Source of the DNA: Verrucomicrobiales bacterium
GTDB lineage: Bacteria > Verrucomicrobiota > Verrucomicrobiia > Verrucomicrobiales > Akkermansiaceae
Direction: 5' to 3'
Assembly: GCA_003483645.1 (NCBI GenBank)
Contig: DMYM01000484.1
Coordinates: 1 to 5,793 of the forward strand
DNA: 5,793 nt
Part shown: positions 1-5,793 of the stretch, piece after piece
How positions within the stretch are numbered: the stretch's first letter is position 1
Layout of the letters: each line of letters starts with the position of its first letter
Position numbers and translations under genes: made by a program
Notes under the pieces: generated by a model
Databases searched by the model: none
Told to the model about the DNA's origin: nothing
Seen by the model: only the letters and a program-made list of their open reading frames with translations

Positions 1-860
1 TCGCGCATGTCCCCATACCGCTTCCAGGCATCGAGTTGCAGGCAGCGCTCGATAATCAGCCGGCCTTCTTCCTCCTCCCGCGTGGGCGCTACACCCTTCC
101 ACTCGGCAAGCTGGGTCTTCTCCAGCTTAATTGCGATCCGCTCGCAATCAGCCTCCACACCGCGACGGCGCTGCTCGCCCATCGCAGGAGAAACCTTCTC
201 GAAGGTTTCATGGCAGCGCGGAAAGACCCCGTTGAGGAGGCGGAAGGCCAGCGTCCCGAAGGCATAGACATCCCAACCGTAGCCGGCTCCTTCCAGGTAG
301 CCGTCAGGATTCATGAGCTGCTCCGGCGGGGAGTAGAGCAGGGCGTCCGTATAGGAGAGTTCCTCCAAACCCGGCATGAGCCCCTGGGCGTAATCCGACA
401 GGAGGATCTCGTTGTCAGAATCAAGAAAGATATTCCCAGGCTTGAGGTTACCGTGAGCCACCCGGCGGCGGTGGAACTCCGCCAGCACCTGTGCCAACCG
501 CCGGATCAGCATCCATGATCCGCGCTTGCCCAGGTAGTCCCCCAGCCGCAGCTGCAACGTCCGGGGAACAAAACGCTCCCCGCTCCCCTGGATAACGCGA
601 TCGGCCATCAAGCCGCCAATGAGCAGATAGGGCTCTTTTTCGAGGGAATGGGCAATCAGCGGGACCGTCGTCTTGGGTGGACTGGCCCGATAGAGGCGGT
701 TGACCCGGTTGACCAACAGTTCCGGATTGATGGAATTCGGGTCCAGAATTTTTACCGCAACGAGGCTTCCAGAATCATGCCGAGCAGTATAAACAGTACC
801 ACACGCTCCCTTCCCGATTAACGTGTCAATCCGGTAGCCGGGAATATCAGGGAGGCTCAT
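1..860 (-). CDS. Ser/Thr protein kinase-like protein, possible pseudokinase (3' end off window)
   Basis: Read on the minus strand from the ATG at 860-858, the frame is open for 286 codons to the left edge with no stop, so the C-terminus is missing. It shows the Hanks-type kinase fold in order: glycine loop IGKGACGTVY (residues 15-24), VAVK with the ATP-binding Lys at K37, catalytic loop HGNLKPGN (136-143), the metal-loop equivalent DYA (156-158), PPE for APE (178-180), and WDVYAFG (196-202), the helix-F Asp motif. The visible part ends near the conserved C-terminal Arg (KRYGDM). There is no signal peptide, so the kinase domain should be cytoplasmic; many relatives carry a membrane helix and sensor region further on, which would lie outside this window. 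Oddity: the catalytic-base Asp of HRD is Asn138 and DFG is DYA, while K37, N143 and D156 remain. It may bind ATP without efficient phosphotransfer. No Shine-Dalgarno is evident before the start. It is divergent from the DUF1501 gene. Family call is firm; lack of activity is inferred. Confidence 0.9.
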   Translation of the reverse strand, partial: MSLPDIPGYRIDTLIGKGACGTVYTARHDSGSLVAVKILDPNSINPELLVNRVNRLYRASPPKTTVPLIAHSLEKEPYLLIGGLMADRVIQGSGERFVPRTLQLRLGDYLGKRGSWMLIRRLAQVLAEFHRRRVAHGNLKPGNIFLDSDNEILLSDYAQGLMPGLEELSYTDALLYSPPEQLMNPDGYLEGAGYGWDVYAFGTLAFRLLNGVFPRCHETFEKVSPAMGEQRRRGVEADCERIAIKLEKTQLAEWKGVAPTREEEEGRLIIERCLQLDAWKRYGDMR

Positions 861-943
861 ACAAGAATAATGCTGCTCTGCGGAGCGGCCTGGCTGGAGG
901 ATCTGTCATAAAGAAAGGCCCTTGGCGAAGTCGTAGTCCGCGC

Positions 944-960
944 GAAAGTGCCTGACTTTC
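944..960. repeat. Perfect 6-bp inverted repeat (GAAAGT / ACTTTC)
   Basis: GAAAGT at 944-949 and ACTTTC at 955-960 are exact reverse complements separated by the 5-base spacer GCCTG. It lies 48 bases before the DUF1501 start, a plausible place for an operator or a 5'-UTR hairpin. No T-run follows, so it is not an intrinsic terminator. A 6-bp dyad can arise by chance, so function is only a possibility. Confidence 0.3.
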
Positions 961-998
961 TGAGATTAATCGTTAAAGAAGACTAACATCTCTACCGT

Positions 999-1002
999 AG
1001 GA
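999..1002 (+). promoter_or_regulatory. Weak ribosome binding site for DUF1501 gene
   Basis: AGGA stands five bases before the ATG at 1008. It supports that start, which is also the only ATG that keeps the whole twin-arginine signal. Confidence 0.5.
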
Positions 1003-1007
1003 TCACC

Positions 1008-2342
1008 ATGAAAAATATACAGTGTCCCGGCAACCCGCTCGCTCAGGACTATTCACGCCGCGGATTTCTCTCCGTAGGAATGCTCGGCAGCCTCGGCCTT
1101 ACCCTGCCCCAACTGCTTAAGATGGAGGCCCAGGGTGCCCAGAAATTCTACGAGACGAGGGAGGGCGTGGCGAAATCCGTGATCCATATCTTTCTGCCCG
1201 GGGGCGCCGCCCACCAGGAGACCTTCGATCCAAAATACCTCGCCCCGACCGAATACCGCGGACCGCTCGGAACGGTTAACACCGCGATCAAGGGTGAACG
1301 GTTCAGCCAGCACTTCGATCACCTCGCCAAGATTGCGGACAAGATCACTGTCATCCGCTCCATGGCTCATGGTGAAGCCGCCCACGAGCGGGGCACCCAC
1401 AACATGTTCACCGGTTACCGGCCCTCCCCCGCCCTCAAGTATCCTTCCATCGGTTCGGTAGTCTCCCATGAACTTGGATCCCACAACAACCTTCCTCCCT
1501 ACGTCTGCATCCCCAGCGTTCCTAATAGCTTTGCCAACTCCGGCTACCTCTCCTCCGCCTACGGACCGTTTGCGCTTGGAAACGATCCCAGTCGCAAGGA
1601 CTTCAAGGTCCGCGACCTGAACCTGCCCTCCGGTGTCGACGACAAGCGCTTCAACCGCCGACGCTCTCTCCTTGAAACCGTTGACTACCATTTCAAGTCC
1701 CTGGAGAAATCCGATGCCCTCGCATCGATGGACGCGTTCTACCAGCACGCCTACGCCATGATCTCCTCCCAGAAGGCCCGTGAAGCCTTCAACCTGAATG
1801 CCGAGGACCAGAAGATGAAGGAACGCTACGGGGTCAACGCGCCCGGACAGCGCATGCTCCTCGCCCGCCGCCTGGTGGAGGCCGGGGTGCGTTTCGTCTC
1901 CATGACTGCCGGCGGATGGGACCACCACGACAACATCAAGGGCGCCATCGAAAGCAACCTTCCCCCCATCGACCAGGCCCTTGCGGCCCTCATCAGCGAT
2001 CTCGATGAACGTGGCCTCCTGGATTCCACCATGGTTCTTCTCTCTTCCGAATTCGGTCGCACCCCCAAGATCAACAACAACGCCGGCCGCGACCACTGGC
2101 CTCGCGTCTTTTCCATCATGCTGGCGGGCGGCGGCGTGAAGAGGGGAATGATTTACGGATCGTCGGACGCCCTCGGTGGCGAACCCGAAGAAGACCGCGT
2201 GGGTGTCGAGGATCTTGCCCAGACCATCTACAACCAGCTCGGCATCACTGGGGACAAGGAACTGATGGCACCTGGAGACAGACCGATCGAGATCGTCAAC
2301 GGTGGACGCGTGCTGGATGAGATTCTCGAAAAGAAAGCGTAA
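1008..2342 (+). CDS. DUF1501 domain-containing protein, Tat-exported
   Basis: A complete 444-residue protein of the DUF1501 family (alkaline-phosphatase/sulfatase-like superfamily), of usual length. The N-terminus carries a twin-arginine signal: SRRGFL at residues 16-21, then a hydrophobic stretch to about residue 37; AQG-A near 41-44 is a possible cleavage site. Tat export implies folding in the cytoplasm, perhaps with a metal cofactor. Family landmarks include FLPGGAAHQETFDPK (62-76), the His-rich HGEAAHERGTHNMFTGY (121-137), GGWDHHDN (302-309), SSEFGRTPKINNNAGRDHWP (346-365), LAGGGVKRG (372-380) and a C-terminal APGDRP (421-426). The His/Asp/Glu clusters are probable metal ligands by analogy with the superfamily; the substrate is unknown. 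The gene ends in tandem in-frame stops (TAA then TGA). It leads a probable operon with the PPC and cytochrome genes; DUF1501 genes often sit beside DUF1549/DUF1553 genes. Family assignment is confident; any sulfatase or phosphatase activity is speculation. Confidence 0.93.
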   Translation: MKNIQCPGNPLAQDYSRRGFLSVGMLGSLGLTLPQLLKMEAQGAQKFYETREGVAKSVIHIFLPGGAAHQETFDPKYLAPTEYRGPLGTVNTAIKGERFSQHFDHLAKIADKITVIRSMAHGEAAHERGTHNMFTGYRPSPALKYPSIGSVVSHELGSHNNLPPYVCIPSVPNSFANSGYLSSAYGPFALGNDPSRKDFKVRDLNLPSGVDDKRFNRRRSLLETVDYHFKSLEKSDALASMDAFYQHAYAMISSQKAREAFNLNAEDQKMKERYGVNAPGQRMLLARRLVEAGVRFVSMTAGGWDHHDNIKGAIESNLPPIDQALAALISDLDERGLLDSTMVLLSSEFGRTPKINNNAGRDHWPRVFSIMLAGGGVKRGMIYGSSDALGGEPEEDRVGVEDLAQTIYNQLGITGDKELMAPGDRPIEIVNGGRVLDEILEKKA

Positions 2343-2449
2343 TGAGGCGCCGCTTCTGACCGGAGGAACCAGACCACGGAAGACAGACACTGAATTCCAT
2401 ACCCAAGAGCCAACGCGCTTAGAGAACTTTCGCCGCCAAACAATCCCTG

Positions 2450-2467
2450 GTTCCGGGGAGCCGGAAC
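2450..2467 (+). repeat. Perfect 7-bp hairpin with GGAG loop in DUF1501-PPC gap
   Basis: GTTCCGG at 2450-2456 and CCGGAAC at 2461-2467 are exact reverse complements around the 4-base loop GGAG. The hairpin ends 17 bases before the PPC gene's ATG at 2485. No U-tract follows, so it is not an intrinsic terminator. The loop resembles a Shine-Dalgarno core but lies 24 bases from the start, too far for normal use. Possible roles are mRNA processing or stability between the cistrons, or translational control of the PPC gene, which otherwise has no visible Shine-Dalgarno. The structure is seen directly; the role is inferred. Confidence 0.5.
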
Positions 2468-2484
2468 AACACCACAGCACACAG

Positions 2485-4947
2485 ATGAATAACTTCACTG
2501 TCCGAACCCTCATGGGGGTTCTGGTTTCCGTCCTGCCGACTCTCCCTTCACTCGCCTTTACACCAACTATCGGCATCATCCAGCCGCGGGGAGGACAAAG
2601 AGGAACCGAGATGACCATTCGCCTCAGCGGCGACCGACTCTACGAACCACAGGAAATTCTCCTCTATCAGTCTGGGATCACGGTCTCCAACCTTGAGAAG
2701 GAGGGCGACCAGAACAAGGTGGTCAAGGCCACCATCACGATTGCTCCCGACGCTCCCCTTGGTGAACACCTCATGCGCCTGCGCTGCAAGGGTGGGGTGA
2801 CCTACCAGAGAAGTTTCTGGGTGGGCCAGTATCCCACCGTGATGGAAAAGCGCAGTGAGGATGGGAGCCGCGACCTCAACAGCAACTTCAACGAACCCCA
2901 GGAGATCGAGATCAACCAGACCGTCCAGGGCGTGGCCGACCGCGAGGATGCCGACTACTACCTTCTCCAGTGCAGAAAGGGGCAGCGCCTCTCGGTTGAA
3001 GTGGAAGGCATGCGGCTTGGAAGAACTCTCTTTGATCCCTATGTCGCCATCCTCAACAAGGACCGCTTCGAACTGGTGGCCAGCGATGATACCGCCCTTC
3101 TCTTCCGCGACTGTGCGGCTTCGATCGTGGTGCCGGAAGATGGGCCCTACACGGTGCTCGTCCGCGAGTCGTCCTATCAGGGAACGGGTGCCTGCCAGTA
3201 TCGCCTCCACGTGGGCGAGTTCCCCCGCCCCACCGCAGTCTACCCTCCCGGGGTGCGGCCGGGCGATTCGCTGGAGTTCACCTTCGTGGGCGACCCCACC
3301 GGCAACCTTGTGACCAAGCTCGAAATTCCCAAGGAACCACAAAGTTTTCGTGCTTTCATCAAGAATGGCGAGTGGTTCGCACCCTCGGGCCTTCCGGTCC
3401 GGATCAGTCCGCTCCCCTATCATAACGAAGTGGAGCCAAACGAAGGCAGCAAGGAGGCCACTCCGCCCGAAGCTCCCCCGATCCCTGTCGCCTTCCACGG
3501 GATTATTTCCAAGAAGCAAGACAAGGACTGGTTCCGCTTTGCGGCCAAGAAGGGGCAGAAACTGCGCGCCCGGGTCTTTGCCCGGCAACTCCGCTCTCCG
3601 CTCGATCCCTACATCATTGTGCGCAAGGAGGGAGACTCCAAGCAGATCGGCAACAACGACGATGCAGGGAACGGAGACCCCGACAGCCGCCTCGACTTTG
3701 AGATCCCCGAGGACGGTATCTACAACATCAATATCCGCGACCAGCTTTACAGCAGCGGACCGGATTATACCTACCGGATCGAGATCGCAGTGCGCAACCC
3801 TTCCCTCTCCGCCACCCTCCCCTACGCCACCCGCAACGACAGTCAGAAATGGAAAATGATTTGCGTGCCGCGTGGCAACCGGGTGGGACGCGTCGTCACC
3901 CTGAGCCGCAGCAATATCGGGTGCGACCTCGACCTGGGGGCCGCCAACCTCCCCTCGGGCGTCTCCCTCGATCGCGACACCGCCTCACGGAGCATCAACA
4001 CCATGCCCGTGATCTTCGAGGCCACTCCCGAGGCCGAAATCGCGGGGGCTCTCTACAATCTTCACGTGAAGGATCCCAAGAGCGAACTCACCGGCCCCTT
4101 CACCGAGAGCATTCACCACATCGAGGTCAACAACGCCGGCACCTTCCACAGCTACCACGATGAACGTATCACCATCGCGGTTATCGAGGAAGCGCCCTTC
4201 GAACTCAATCTCGAAATCCCCCCCGTCCCTCTCGTCAAGAACGGCACCATGAACCTGAAGATCACGGCCAAGCGCCATCCGGACTTCAAGGAGGCCATTA
4301 AGCTCACCCTGCCCTGGCGCCCTCCCGGCGTCAGTGCTCCTTCCAGCGTAACCATTCCCAAGGAAAAGAACGAGGTAGTGATGGAGATCAACGCAAATGG
4401 AGGAGCTGCCGTGGCCAAGTGGCGCATATTCGTTTCCGGTGAAGCCACCTGCAGCAAGGGACCGCTCCTCATCTCCTCCAAACTTCAACCCATCGAAATC
4501 GCGGATCCCTATGTCGGTGGCAAGATCGAACTGGTGGCCACCGAAATAGGACAGAACACCGATCTTGTGTGCACCATCGCCGTGCACACGGAATTCGAGG
4601 GCGAGGCCAAGATCAACGTTAATGGACTCCCTCACGGGGTGACCTCCGAGGAACTCACCATCACCAAGGAATCCAAGGAAATCACCTTTCCCCTTGCCGT
4701 GAGCAAGGAAGCCAAGAAAGGCAAGACCTCCAACCTCTTCTGTAGCGTGGTGATCACGGAGAACGGGCATCCCATCCGTGGCACGGTCATGGGTGGCGGG
4801 GTCCTGCGCATCGATCCCCCTCCGCCGGCGCCGAAGAAACCGGTCGTTGCCAAGAAGGAACCTCCCAAACCTGCGGAAACCAAGCCGGTCAAGAAGCGAC
4901 TTTCGCGGCTCGAGCAACTCCGCCTCCAGAGCAAAAACGCAAATTGA
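2485..4947 (+). CDS. Secreted PPC-domain protein with Pro/Lys-rich C-terminal tail
   Basis: I place the start at ATG 2485 (820 residues), because it begins a Sec signal peptide: MNNFTVR, a hydrophobic core, and a likely cleavage after SLA at residue 24. The frame is open back to an ATG at 2302, but that 61-residue extension is polar, overlaps the DUF1501 end and would bury the signal. After a beta-rich N-terminal domain (about 25-115) come two PPC-like (bacterial pre-peptidase C-terminal) beta-sandwich domains. The first is about 136-244, with the typical D-x-DYY, DPY and EDGPYTV elements; the second is about 316-435, with EVEPNE, KDWFRF, LDPYI, NNDDAG and EDGIYNI. Residues 436-775 look like further Ig-like beta-sandwich domains. 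The tail (about 777-805) is rich in Pro, Lys and Ala and ends in a short charged helix. There are nine cysteines after the signal and no protease or hydrolase motif. PPC domains are usually accessory binding or secretion modules, so a structural or substrate-binding role in the envelope is most likely. It ends in tandem TGA-TAG stops, nine bases before the cytochrome gene. Confidence 0.88.
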   Translation: MNNFTVRTLMGVLVSVLPTLPSLAFTPTIGIIQPRGGQRGTEMTIRLSGDRLYEPQEILLYQSGITVSNLEKEGDQNKVVKATITIAPDAPLGEHLMRLRCKGGVTYQRSFWVGQYPTVMEKRSEDGSRDLNSNFNEPQEIEINQTVQGVADREDADYYLLQCRKGQRLSVEVEGMRLGRTLFDPYVAILNKDRFELVASDDTALLFRDCAASIVVPEDGPYTVLVRESSYQGTGACQYRLHVGEFPRPTAVYPPGVRPGDSLEFTFVGDPTGNLVTKLEIPKEPQSFRAFIKNGEWFAPSGLPVRISPLPYHNEVEPNEGSKEATPPEAPPIPVAFHGIISKKQDKDWFRFAAKKGQKLRARVFARQLRSPLDPYIIVRKEGDSKQIGNNDDAGNGDPDSRLDFEIPEDGIYNINIRDQLYSSGPDYTYRIEIAVRNPSLSATLPYATRNDSQKWKMICVPRGNRVGRVVTLSRSNIGCDLDLGAANLPSGVSLDRDTASRSINTMPVIFEATPEAEIAGALYNLHVKDPKSELTGPFTESIHHIEVNNAGTFHSYHDERITIAVIEEAPFELNLEIPPVPLVKNGTMNLKITAKRHPDFKEAIKLTLPWRPPGVSAPSSVTIPKEKNEVVMEINANGGAAVAKWRIFVSGEATCSKGPLLISSKLQPIEIADPYVGGKIELVATEIGQNTDLVCTIAVHTEFEGEAKINVNGLPHGVTSEELTITKESKEITFPLAVSKEAKKGKTSNLFCSVVITENGHPIRGTVMGGGVLRIDPPPPAPKKPVVAKKEPPKPAETKPVKKRLSRLEQLRLQSKNAN

Positions 4948-4948
4948 T

Positions 4949-4952
4949 AGGA
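4949..4952 (+). promoter_or_regulatory. Ribosome binding site for cytochrome gene
   Basis: AGGA stands four bases before the ATG at 4957 and overlaps the second of the tandem stops (TGA-TAG) of the PPC gene. This spacing points to translational coupling between the two genes. Confidence 0.6.
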
Positions 4953-4956
4953 ACAG

Positions 4957-5793
4957 ATGAAACTCCTCATCCCAACAACCTTTGCCACGGGCCTCTCCTG
5001 CCTCTGCTCCATGGCCCTGGCAGCAGAGGGAGCAACTCCCTCGGCTGAGGCTTTCGAAAAGGTTCGTGCCATCCTGGAACAGAACTGCCTCGAATGCCAC
5101 AACCCCAAGAAAAACAAGGGCAAGCTGCGCCTCAATACCCATGAGCTGACGCTGAAAGGCGGGGAATCGGGAGAGGTTCTGGTCGCTGGCAAACCGGACG
5201 AATCCGAGTTGCTTCAGCGTGTCATGCTCGCACCTGACGACGACGACCTCATGCCTCCCCTCAGTGAGAAGTCCGACCGTGAGCCACTCACCGTGGATCA
5301 GATCGCGATCCTGAAGTCCTGGATCGAGGCCGGAGCCCCCTGGCCCGGGGGCGTGACTCTCGCAGCCAGACCGCGCCCCGGTGTAACCGAGGACCCCAAC
5401 GTGCCCGATCCCGACTTGGCCAAACTGGAGGTCTATCCAAAGAGCGTTACCCTTGAGACGGCAGCCGACTTCCACCGCGTGGTGGTAATCGGCAACTACA
5501 AGGACGCCACCGCCCGTAACGTCACTGAGTGGGCCAAATTCAGTCTCGCCAATCCTGAACTGGCCAGCCTGGAAGGAAGCCTGCTCAAGCCCGGGACCGA
5601 CGGCGAGACCATCCTCACTATCGAGTTCCGCGGCCAGAAGGCGGAGATCCCCGTGACGGTGAAAGACGCCGCCCTGCCCCGACCCGTCAGCTTCCAGCTC
5701 GACGTCATGCCAATCCTGACCTCTGCAGGCTGCAACACGGGATCCTGCCATGGATCCGCACGCGGACAGGACGGATTCATGCTATCCCTTTTC
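4957..5793 (+). CDS. PSCyt1 cytochrome / DUF1549-type protein, N-terminal part (runs off window)
   Basis: The frame is open for 279 codons to the right edge, so this is only the N-terminal part; the full protein would be expected to continue into DUF1549 (PSCyt2) and DUF1553 (PSD1). A Sec signal peptide runs to about residue 22 (cleavage after ALA), placing it outside the cytoplasm. Residues 33-130 match a PSCyt1 c-type cytochrome domain: C44-LE-C47-H48 for covalent haem, then VLVAGKPDESEL (74-85), MPP at 99-101 (candidate axial Met99), and LKSWIEAGAPWP (119-130). Residues 157-236 form an Ig-like (Big2-type) domain beginning LEVYPKSVTL. The segment RPVSFQLDVMPILTSAGCNTGSCHGSARG (242-270) is the hallmark leading into DUF1549 proteins and contains a second haem-like motif, C259-x4-C264-H265. 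Many relatives start directly with the Ig-like part, so the extra PSCyt1 domain in front is a notable fusion. It probably transfers electrons or binds redox partners, but no substrate is known for the family. It is tightly spaced behind the PPC gene. Confidence 0.9.
   Translation, partial: MKLLIPTTFATGLSCLCSMALAAEGATPSAEAFEKVRAILEQNCLECHNPKKNKGKLRLNTHELTLKGGESGEVLVAGKPDESELLQRVMLAPDDDDLMPPLSEKSDREPLTVDQIAILKSWIEAGAPWPGGVTLAARPRPGVTEDPNVPDPDLAKLEVYPKSVTLETAADFHRVVVIGNYKDATARNVTEWAKFSLANPELASLEGSLLKPGTDGETILTIEFRGQKAEIPVTVKDAALPRPVSFQLDVMPILTSAGCNTGSCHGSARGQDGFMLSLF

Larger units (their letters stand above)
861..1007. promoter_or_regulatory. Divergent intergenic region between kinase-like gene and DUF1501 gene
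   Basis: This 147-base gap separates two genes transcribed away from each other, so promoters for both should lie here. It is more AT-rich toward the DUF1501 start (about 955-990). I could not assign a convincing sigma-70 promoter: TGAC at 953-956 resembles a -35 core, but the AT-rich stretch about 16-17 bases downstream (around 973-979) matches a -10 box poorly. A small dyad at 944-960 is listed separately. I see no small ORF or RNA gene in it. Confidence 0.45.

Noticed and set aside
36..518. 160-codon plus-strand open frame at the left end
   Set aside because: It is antisense to the kinase-like gene, whose motifs in the minus frame are unmistakable.
2335..2355. AAGCG / CGCTT inverted repeat around the DUF1501 stop as a terminator
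   Set aside because: The stem is only 5 bp with an 11-base loop and no T-tract, and the downstream genes appear to belong to the same operon.
2302..2484. In-frame 61-codon upstream extension of the PPC gene, starting inside the DUF1501 gene
   Set aside because: The extension is polar and low in recognisable structure, and would place a good Sec signal peptide internally. ATG 2485 is the better start.
1053..2618. 521-codon open frame on the minus strand, antisense to the DUF1501 gene
   Set aside because: It lies opposite a gene whose family motifs are clear, its translation is Gly/Val-rich without recognisable domains, and it runs across the gap into the PPC gene. It is explained by codon composition of the real strand.
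2548..3588. 346-codon minus-strand open frame inside the PPC gene
   Set aside because: It is antisense to the conserved PPC domains and has no recognisable features.
5038..5100. Lipoprotein signal for the cytochrome protein (Cys residues in its leader)
   Set aside because: The leader cysteines at residues 15 and 17 lack a proper lipobox in front, while ALA at 20-22 is a good signal peptidase I site.
3985..5751. 588-codon open frame on the minus strand across the PPC and cytochrome genes
   Set aside because: It spans two recognised plus-strand genes and their junction, and shows no motif or signal. It is a composition shadow.
5740..5756. Paired GGATCC palindromes giving a dyad near the right edge
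   Set aside because: They encode the repeated Gly-Ser of the conserved GSCHGS motif, so the coding sequence explains them.

Overview
The window reads as chromosomal DNA from a moderately GC-rich member of the Planctomycetota-Verrucomicrobiota group, more likely Verrucomicrobiota. This rests on protein families: a Tat-exported DUF1501 protein, a PPC-domain secreted protein and a PSCyt1/DUF1549-type cytochrome, gene families strongly expanded in those phyla. A Hanks-type kinase-like gene beside them and weak Shine-Dalgarno signals fit. The phylum call is inference; there is no rRNA or marker gene here.

Layout. From 860 leftwards (minus strand) and running off the left edge lies the N-terminal kinase domain of a Ser/Thr kinase-like protein. 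Its catalytic-loop Asp is replaced by Asn (HGN instead of HRD) and its DFG is DYA, so it may be a pseudokinase. A 147-base divergent intergenic region (861-1007) follows, holding a small perfect dyad. Three plus-strand genes then run in series: a DUF1501 protein (1008-2342); a 142-base gap with a perfect 7-bp hairpin; an 820-residue secreted protein with two PPC-like domains and a Pro/Lys-rich tail (start placed at 2485, not at the far upstream in-frame ATG at 2302); and, 9 bases later, a cytochrome-type protein (4957 to the right edge, truncated). The last has an N-terminal PSCyt1 haem domain (CxxCH), an Ig-like domain, and the beginning of the GCNTGSCHG region that normally leads into DUF1549/DUF1553.

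How they fit together. All three plus-strand products carry export signals (one twin-arginine, two Sec-type), so they look like one co-expressed envelope or extracytoplasmic module: an alkaline-phosphatase/sulfatase-fold DUF1501 protein, a beta-sandwich binding or scaffold protein, and a haem-binding protein. DUF1501 and DUF1549/DUF1553 genes recurrently pair in these phyla, but the biochemical role is not established. The divergent kinase-like gene may be a regulator or simply a neighbour.

No tRNA, rRNA, insertion sequence, CRISPR array or convincing intrinsic terminator was seen. No stretch over 300 bases lacks a gene. The long open frames antisense to the DUF1501 and PPC/cytochrome genes are judged to be composition shadows.
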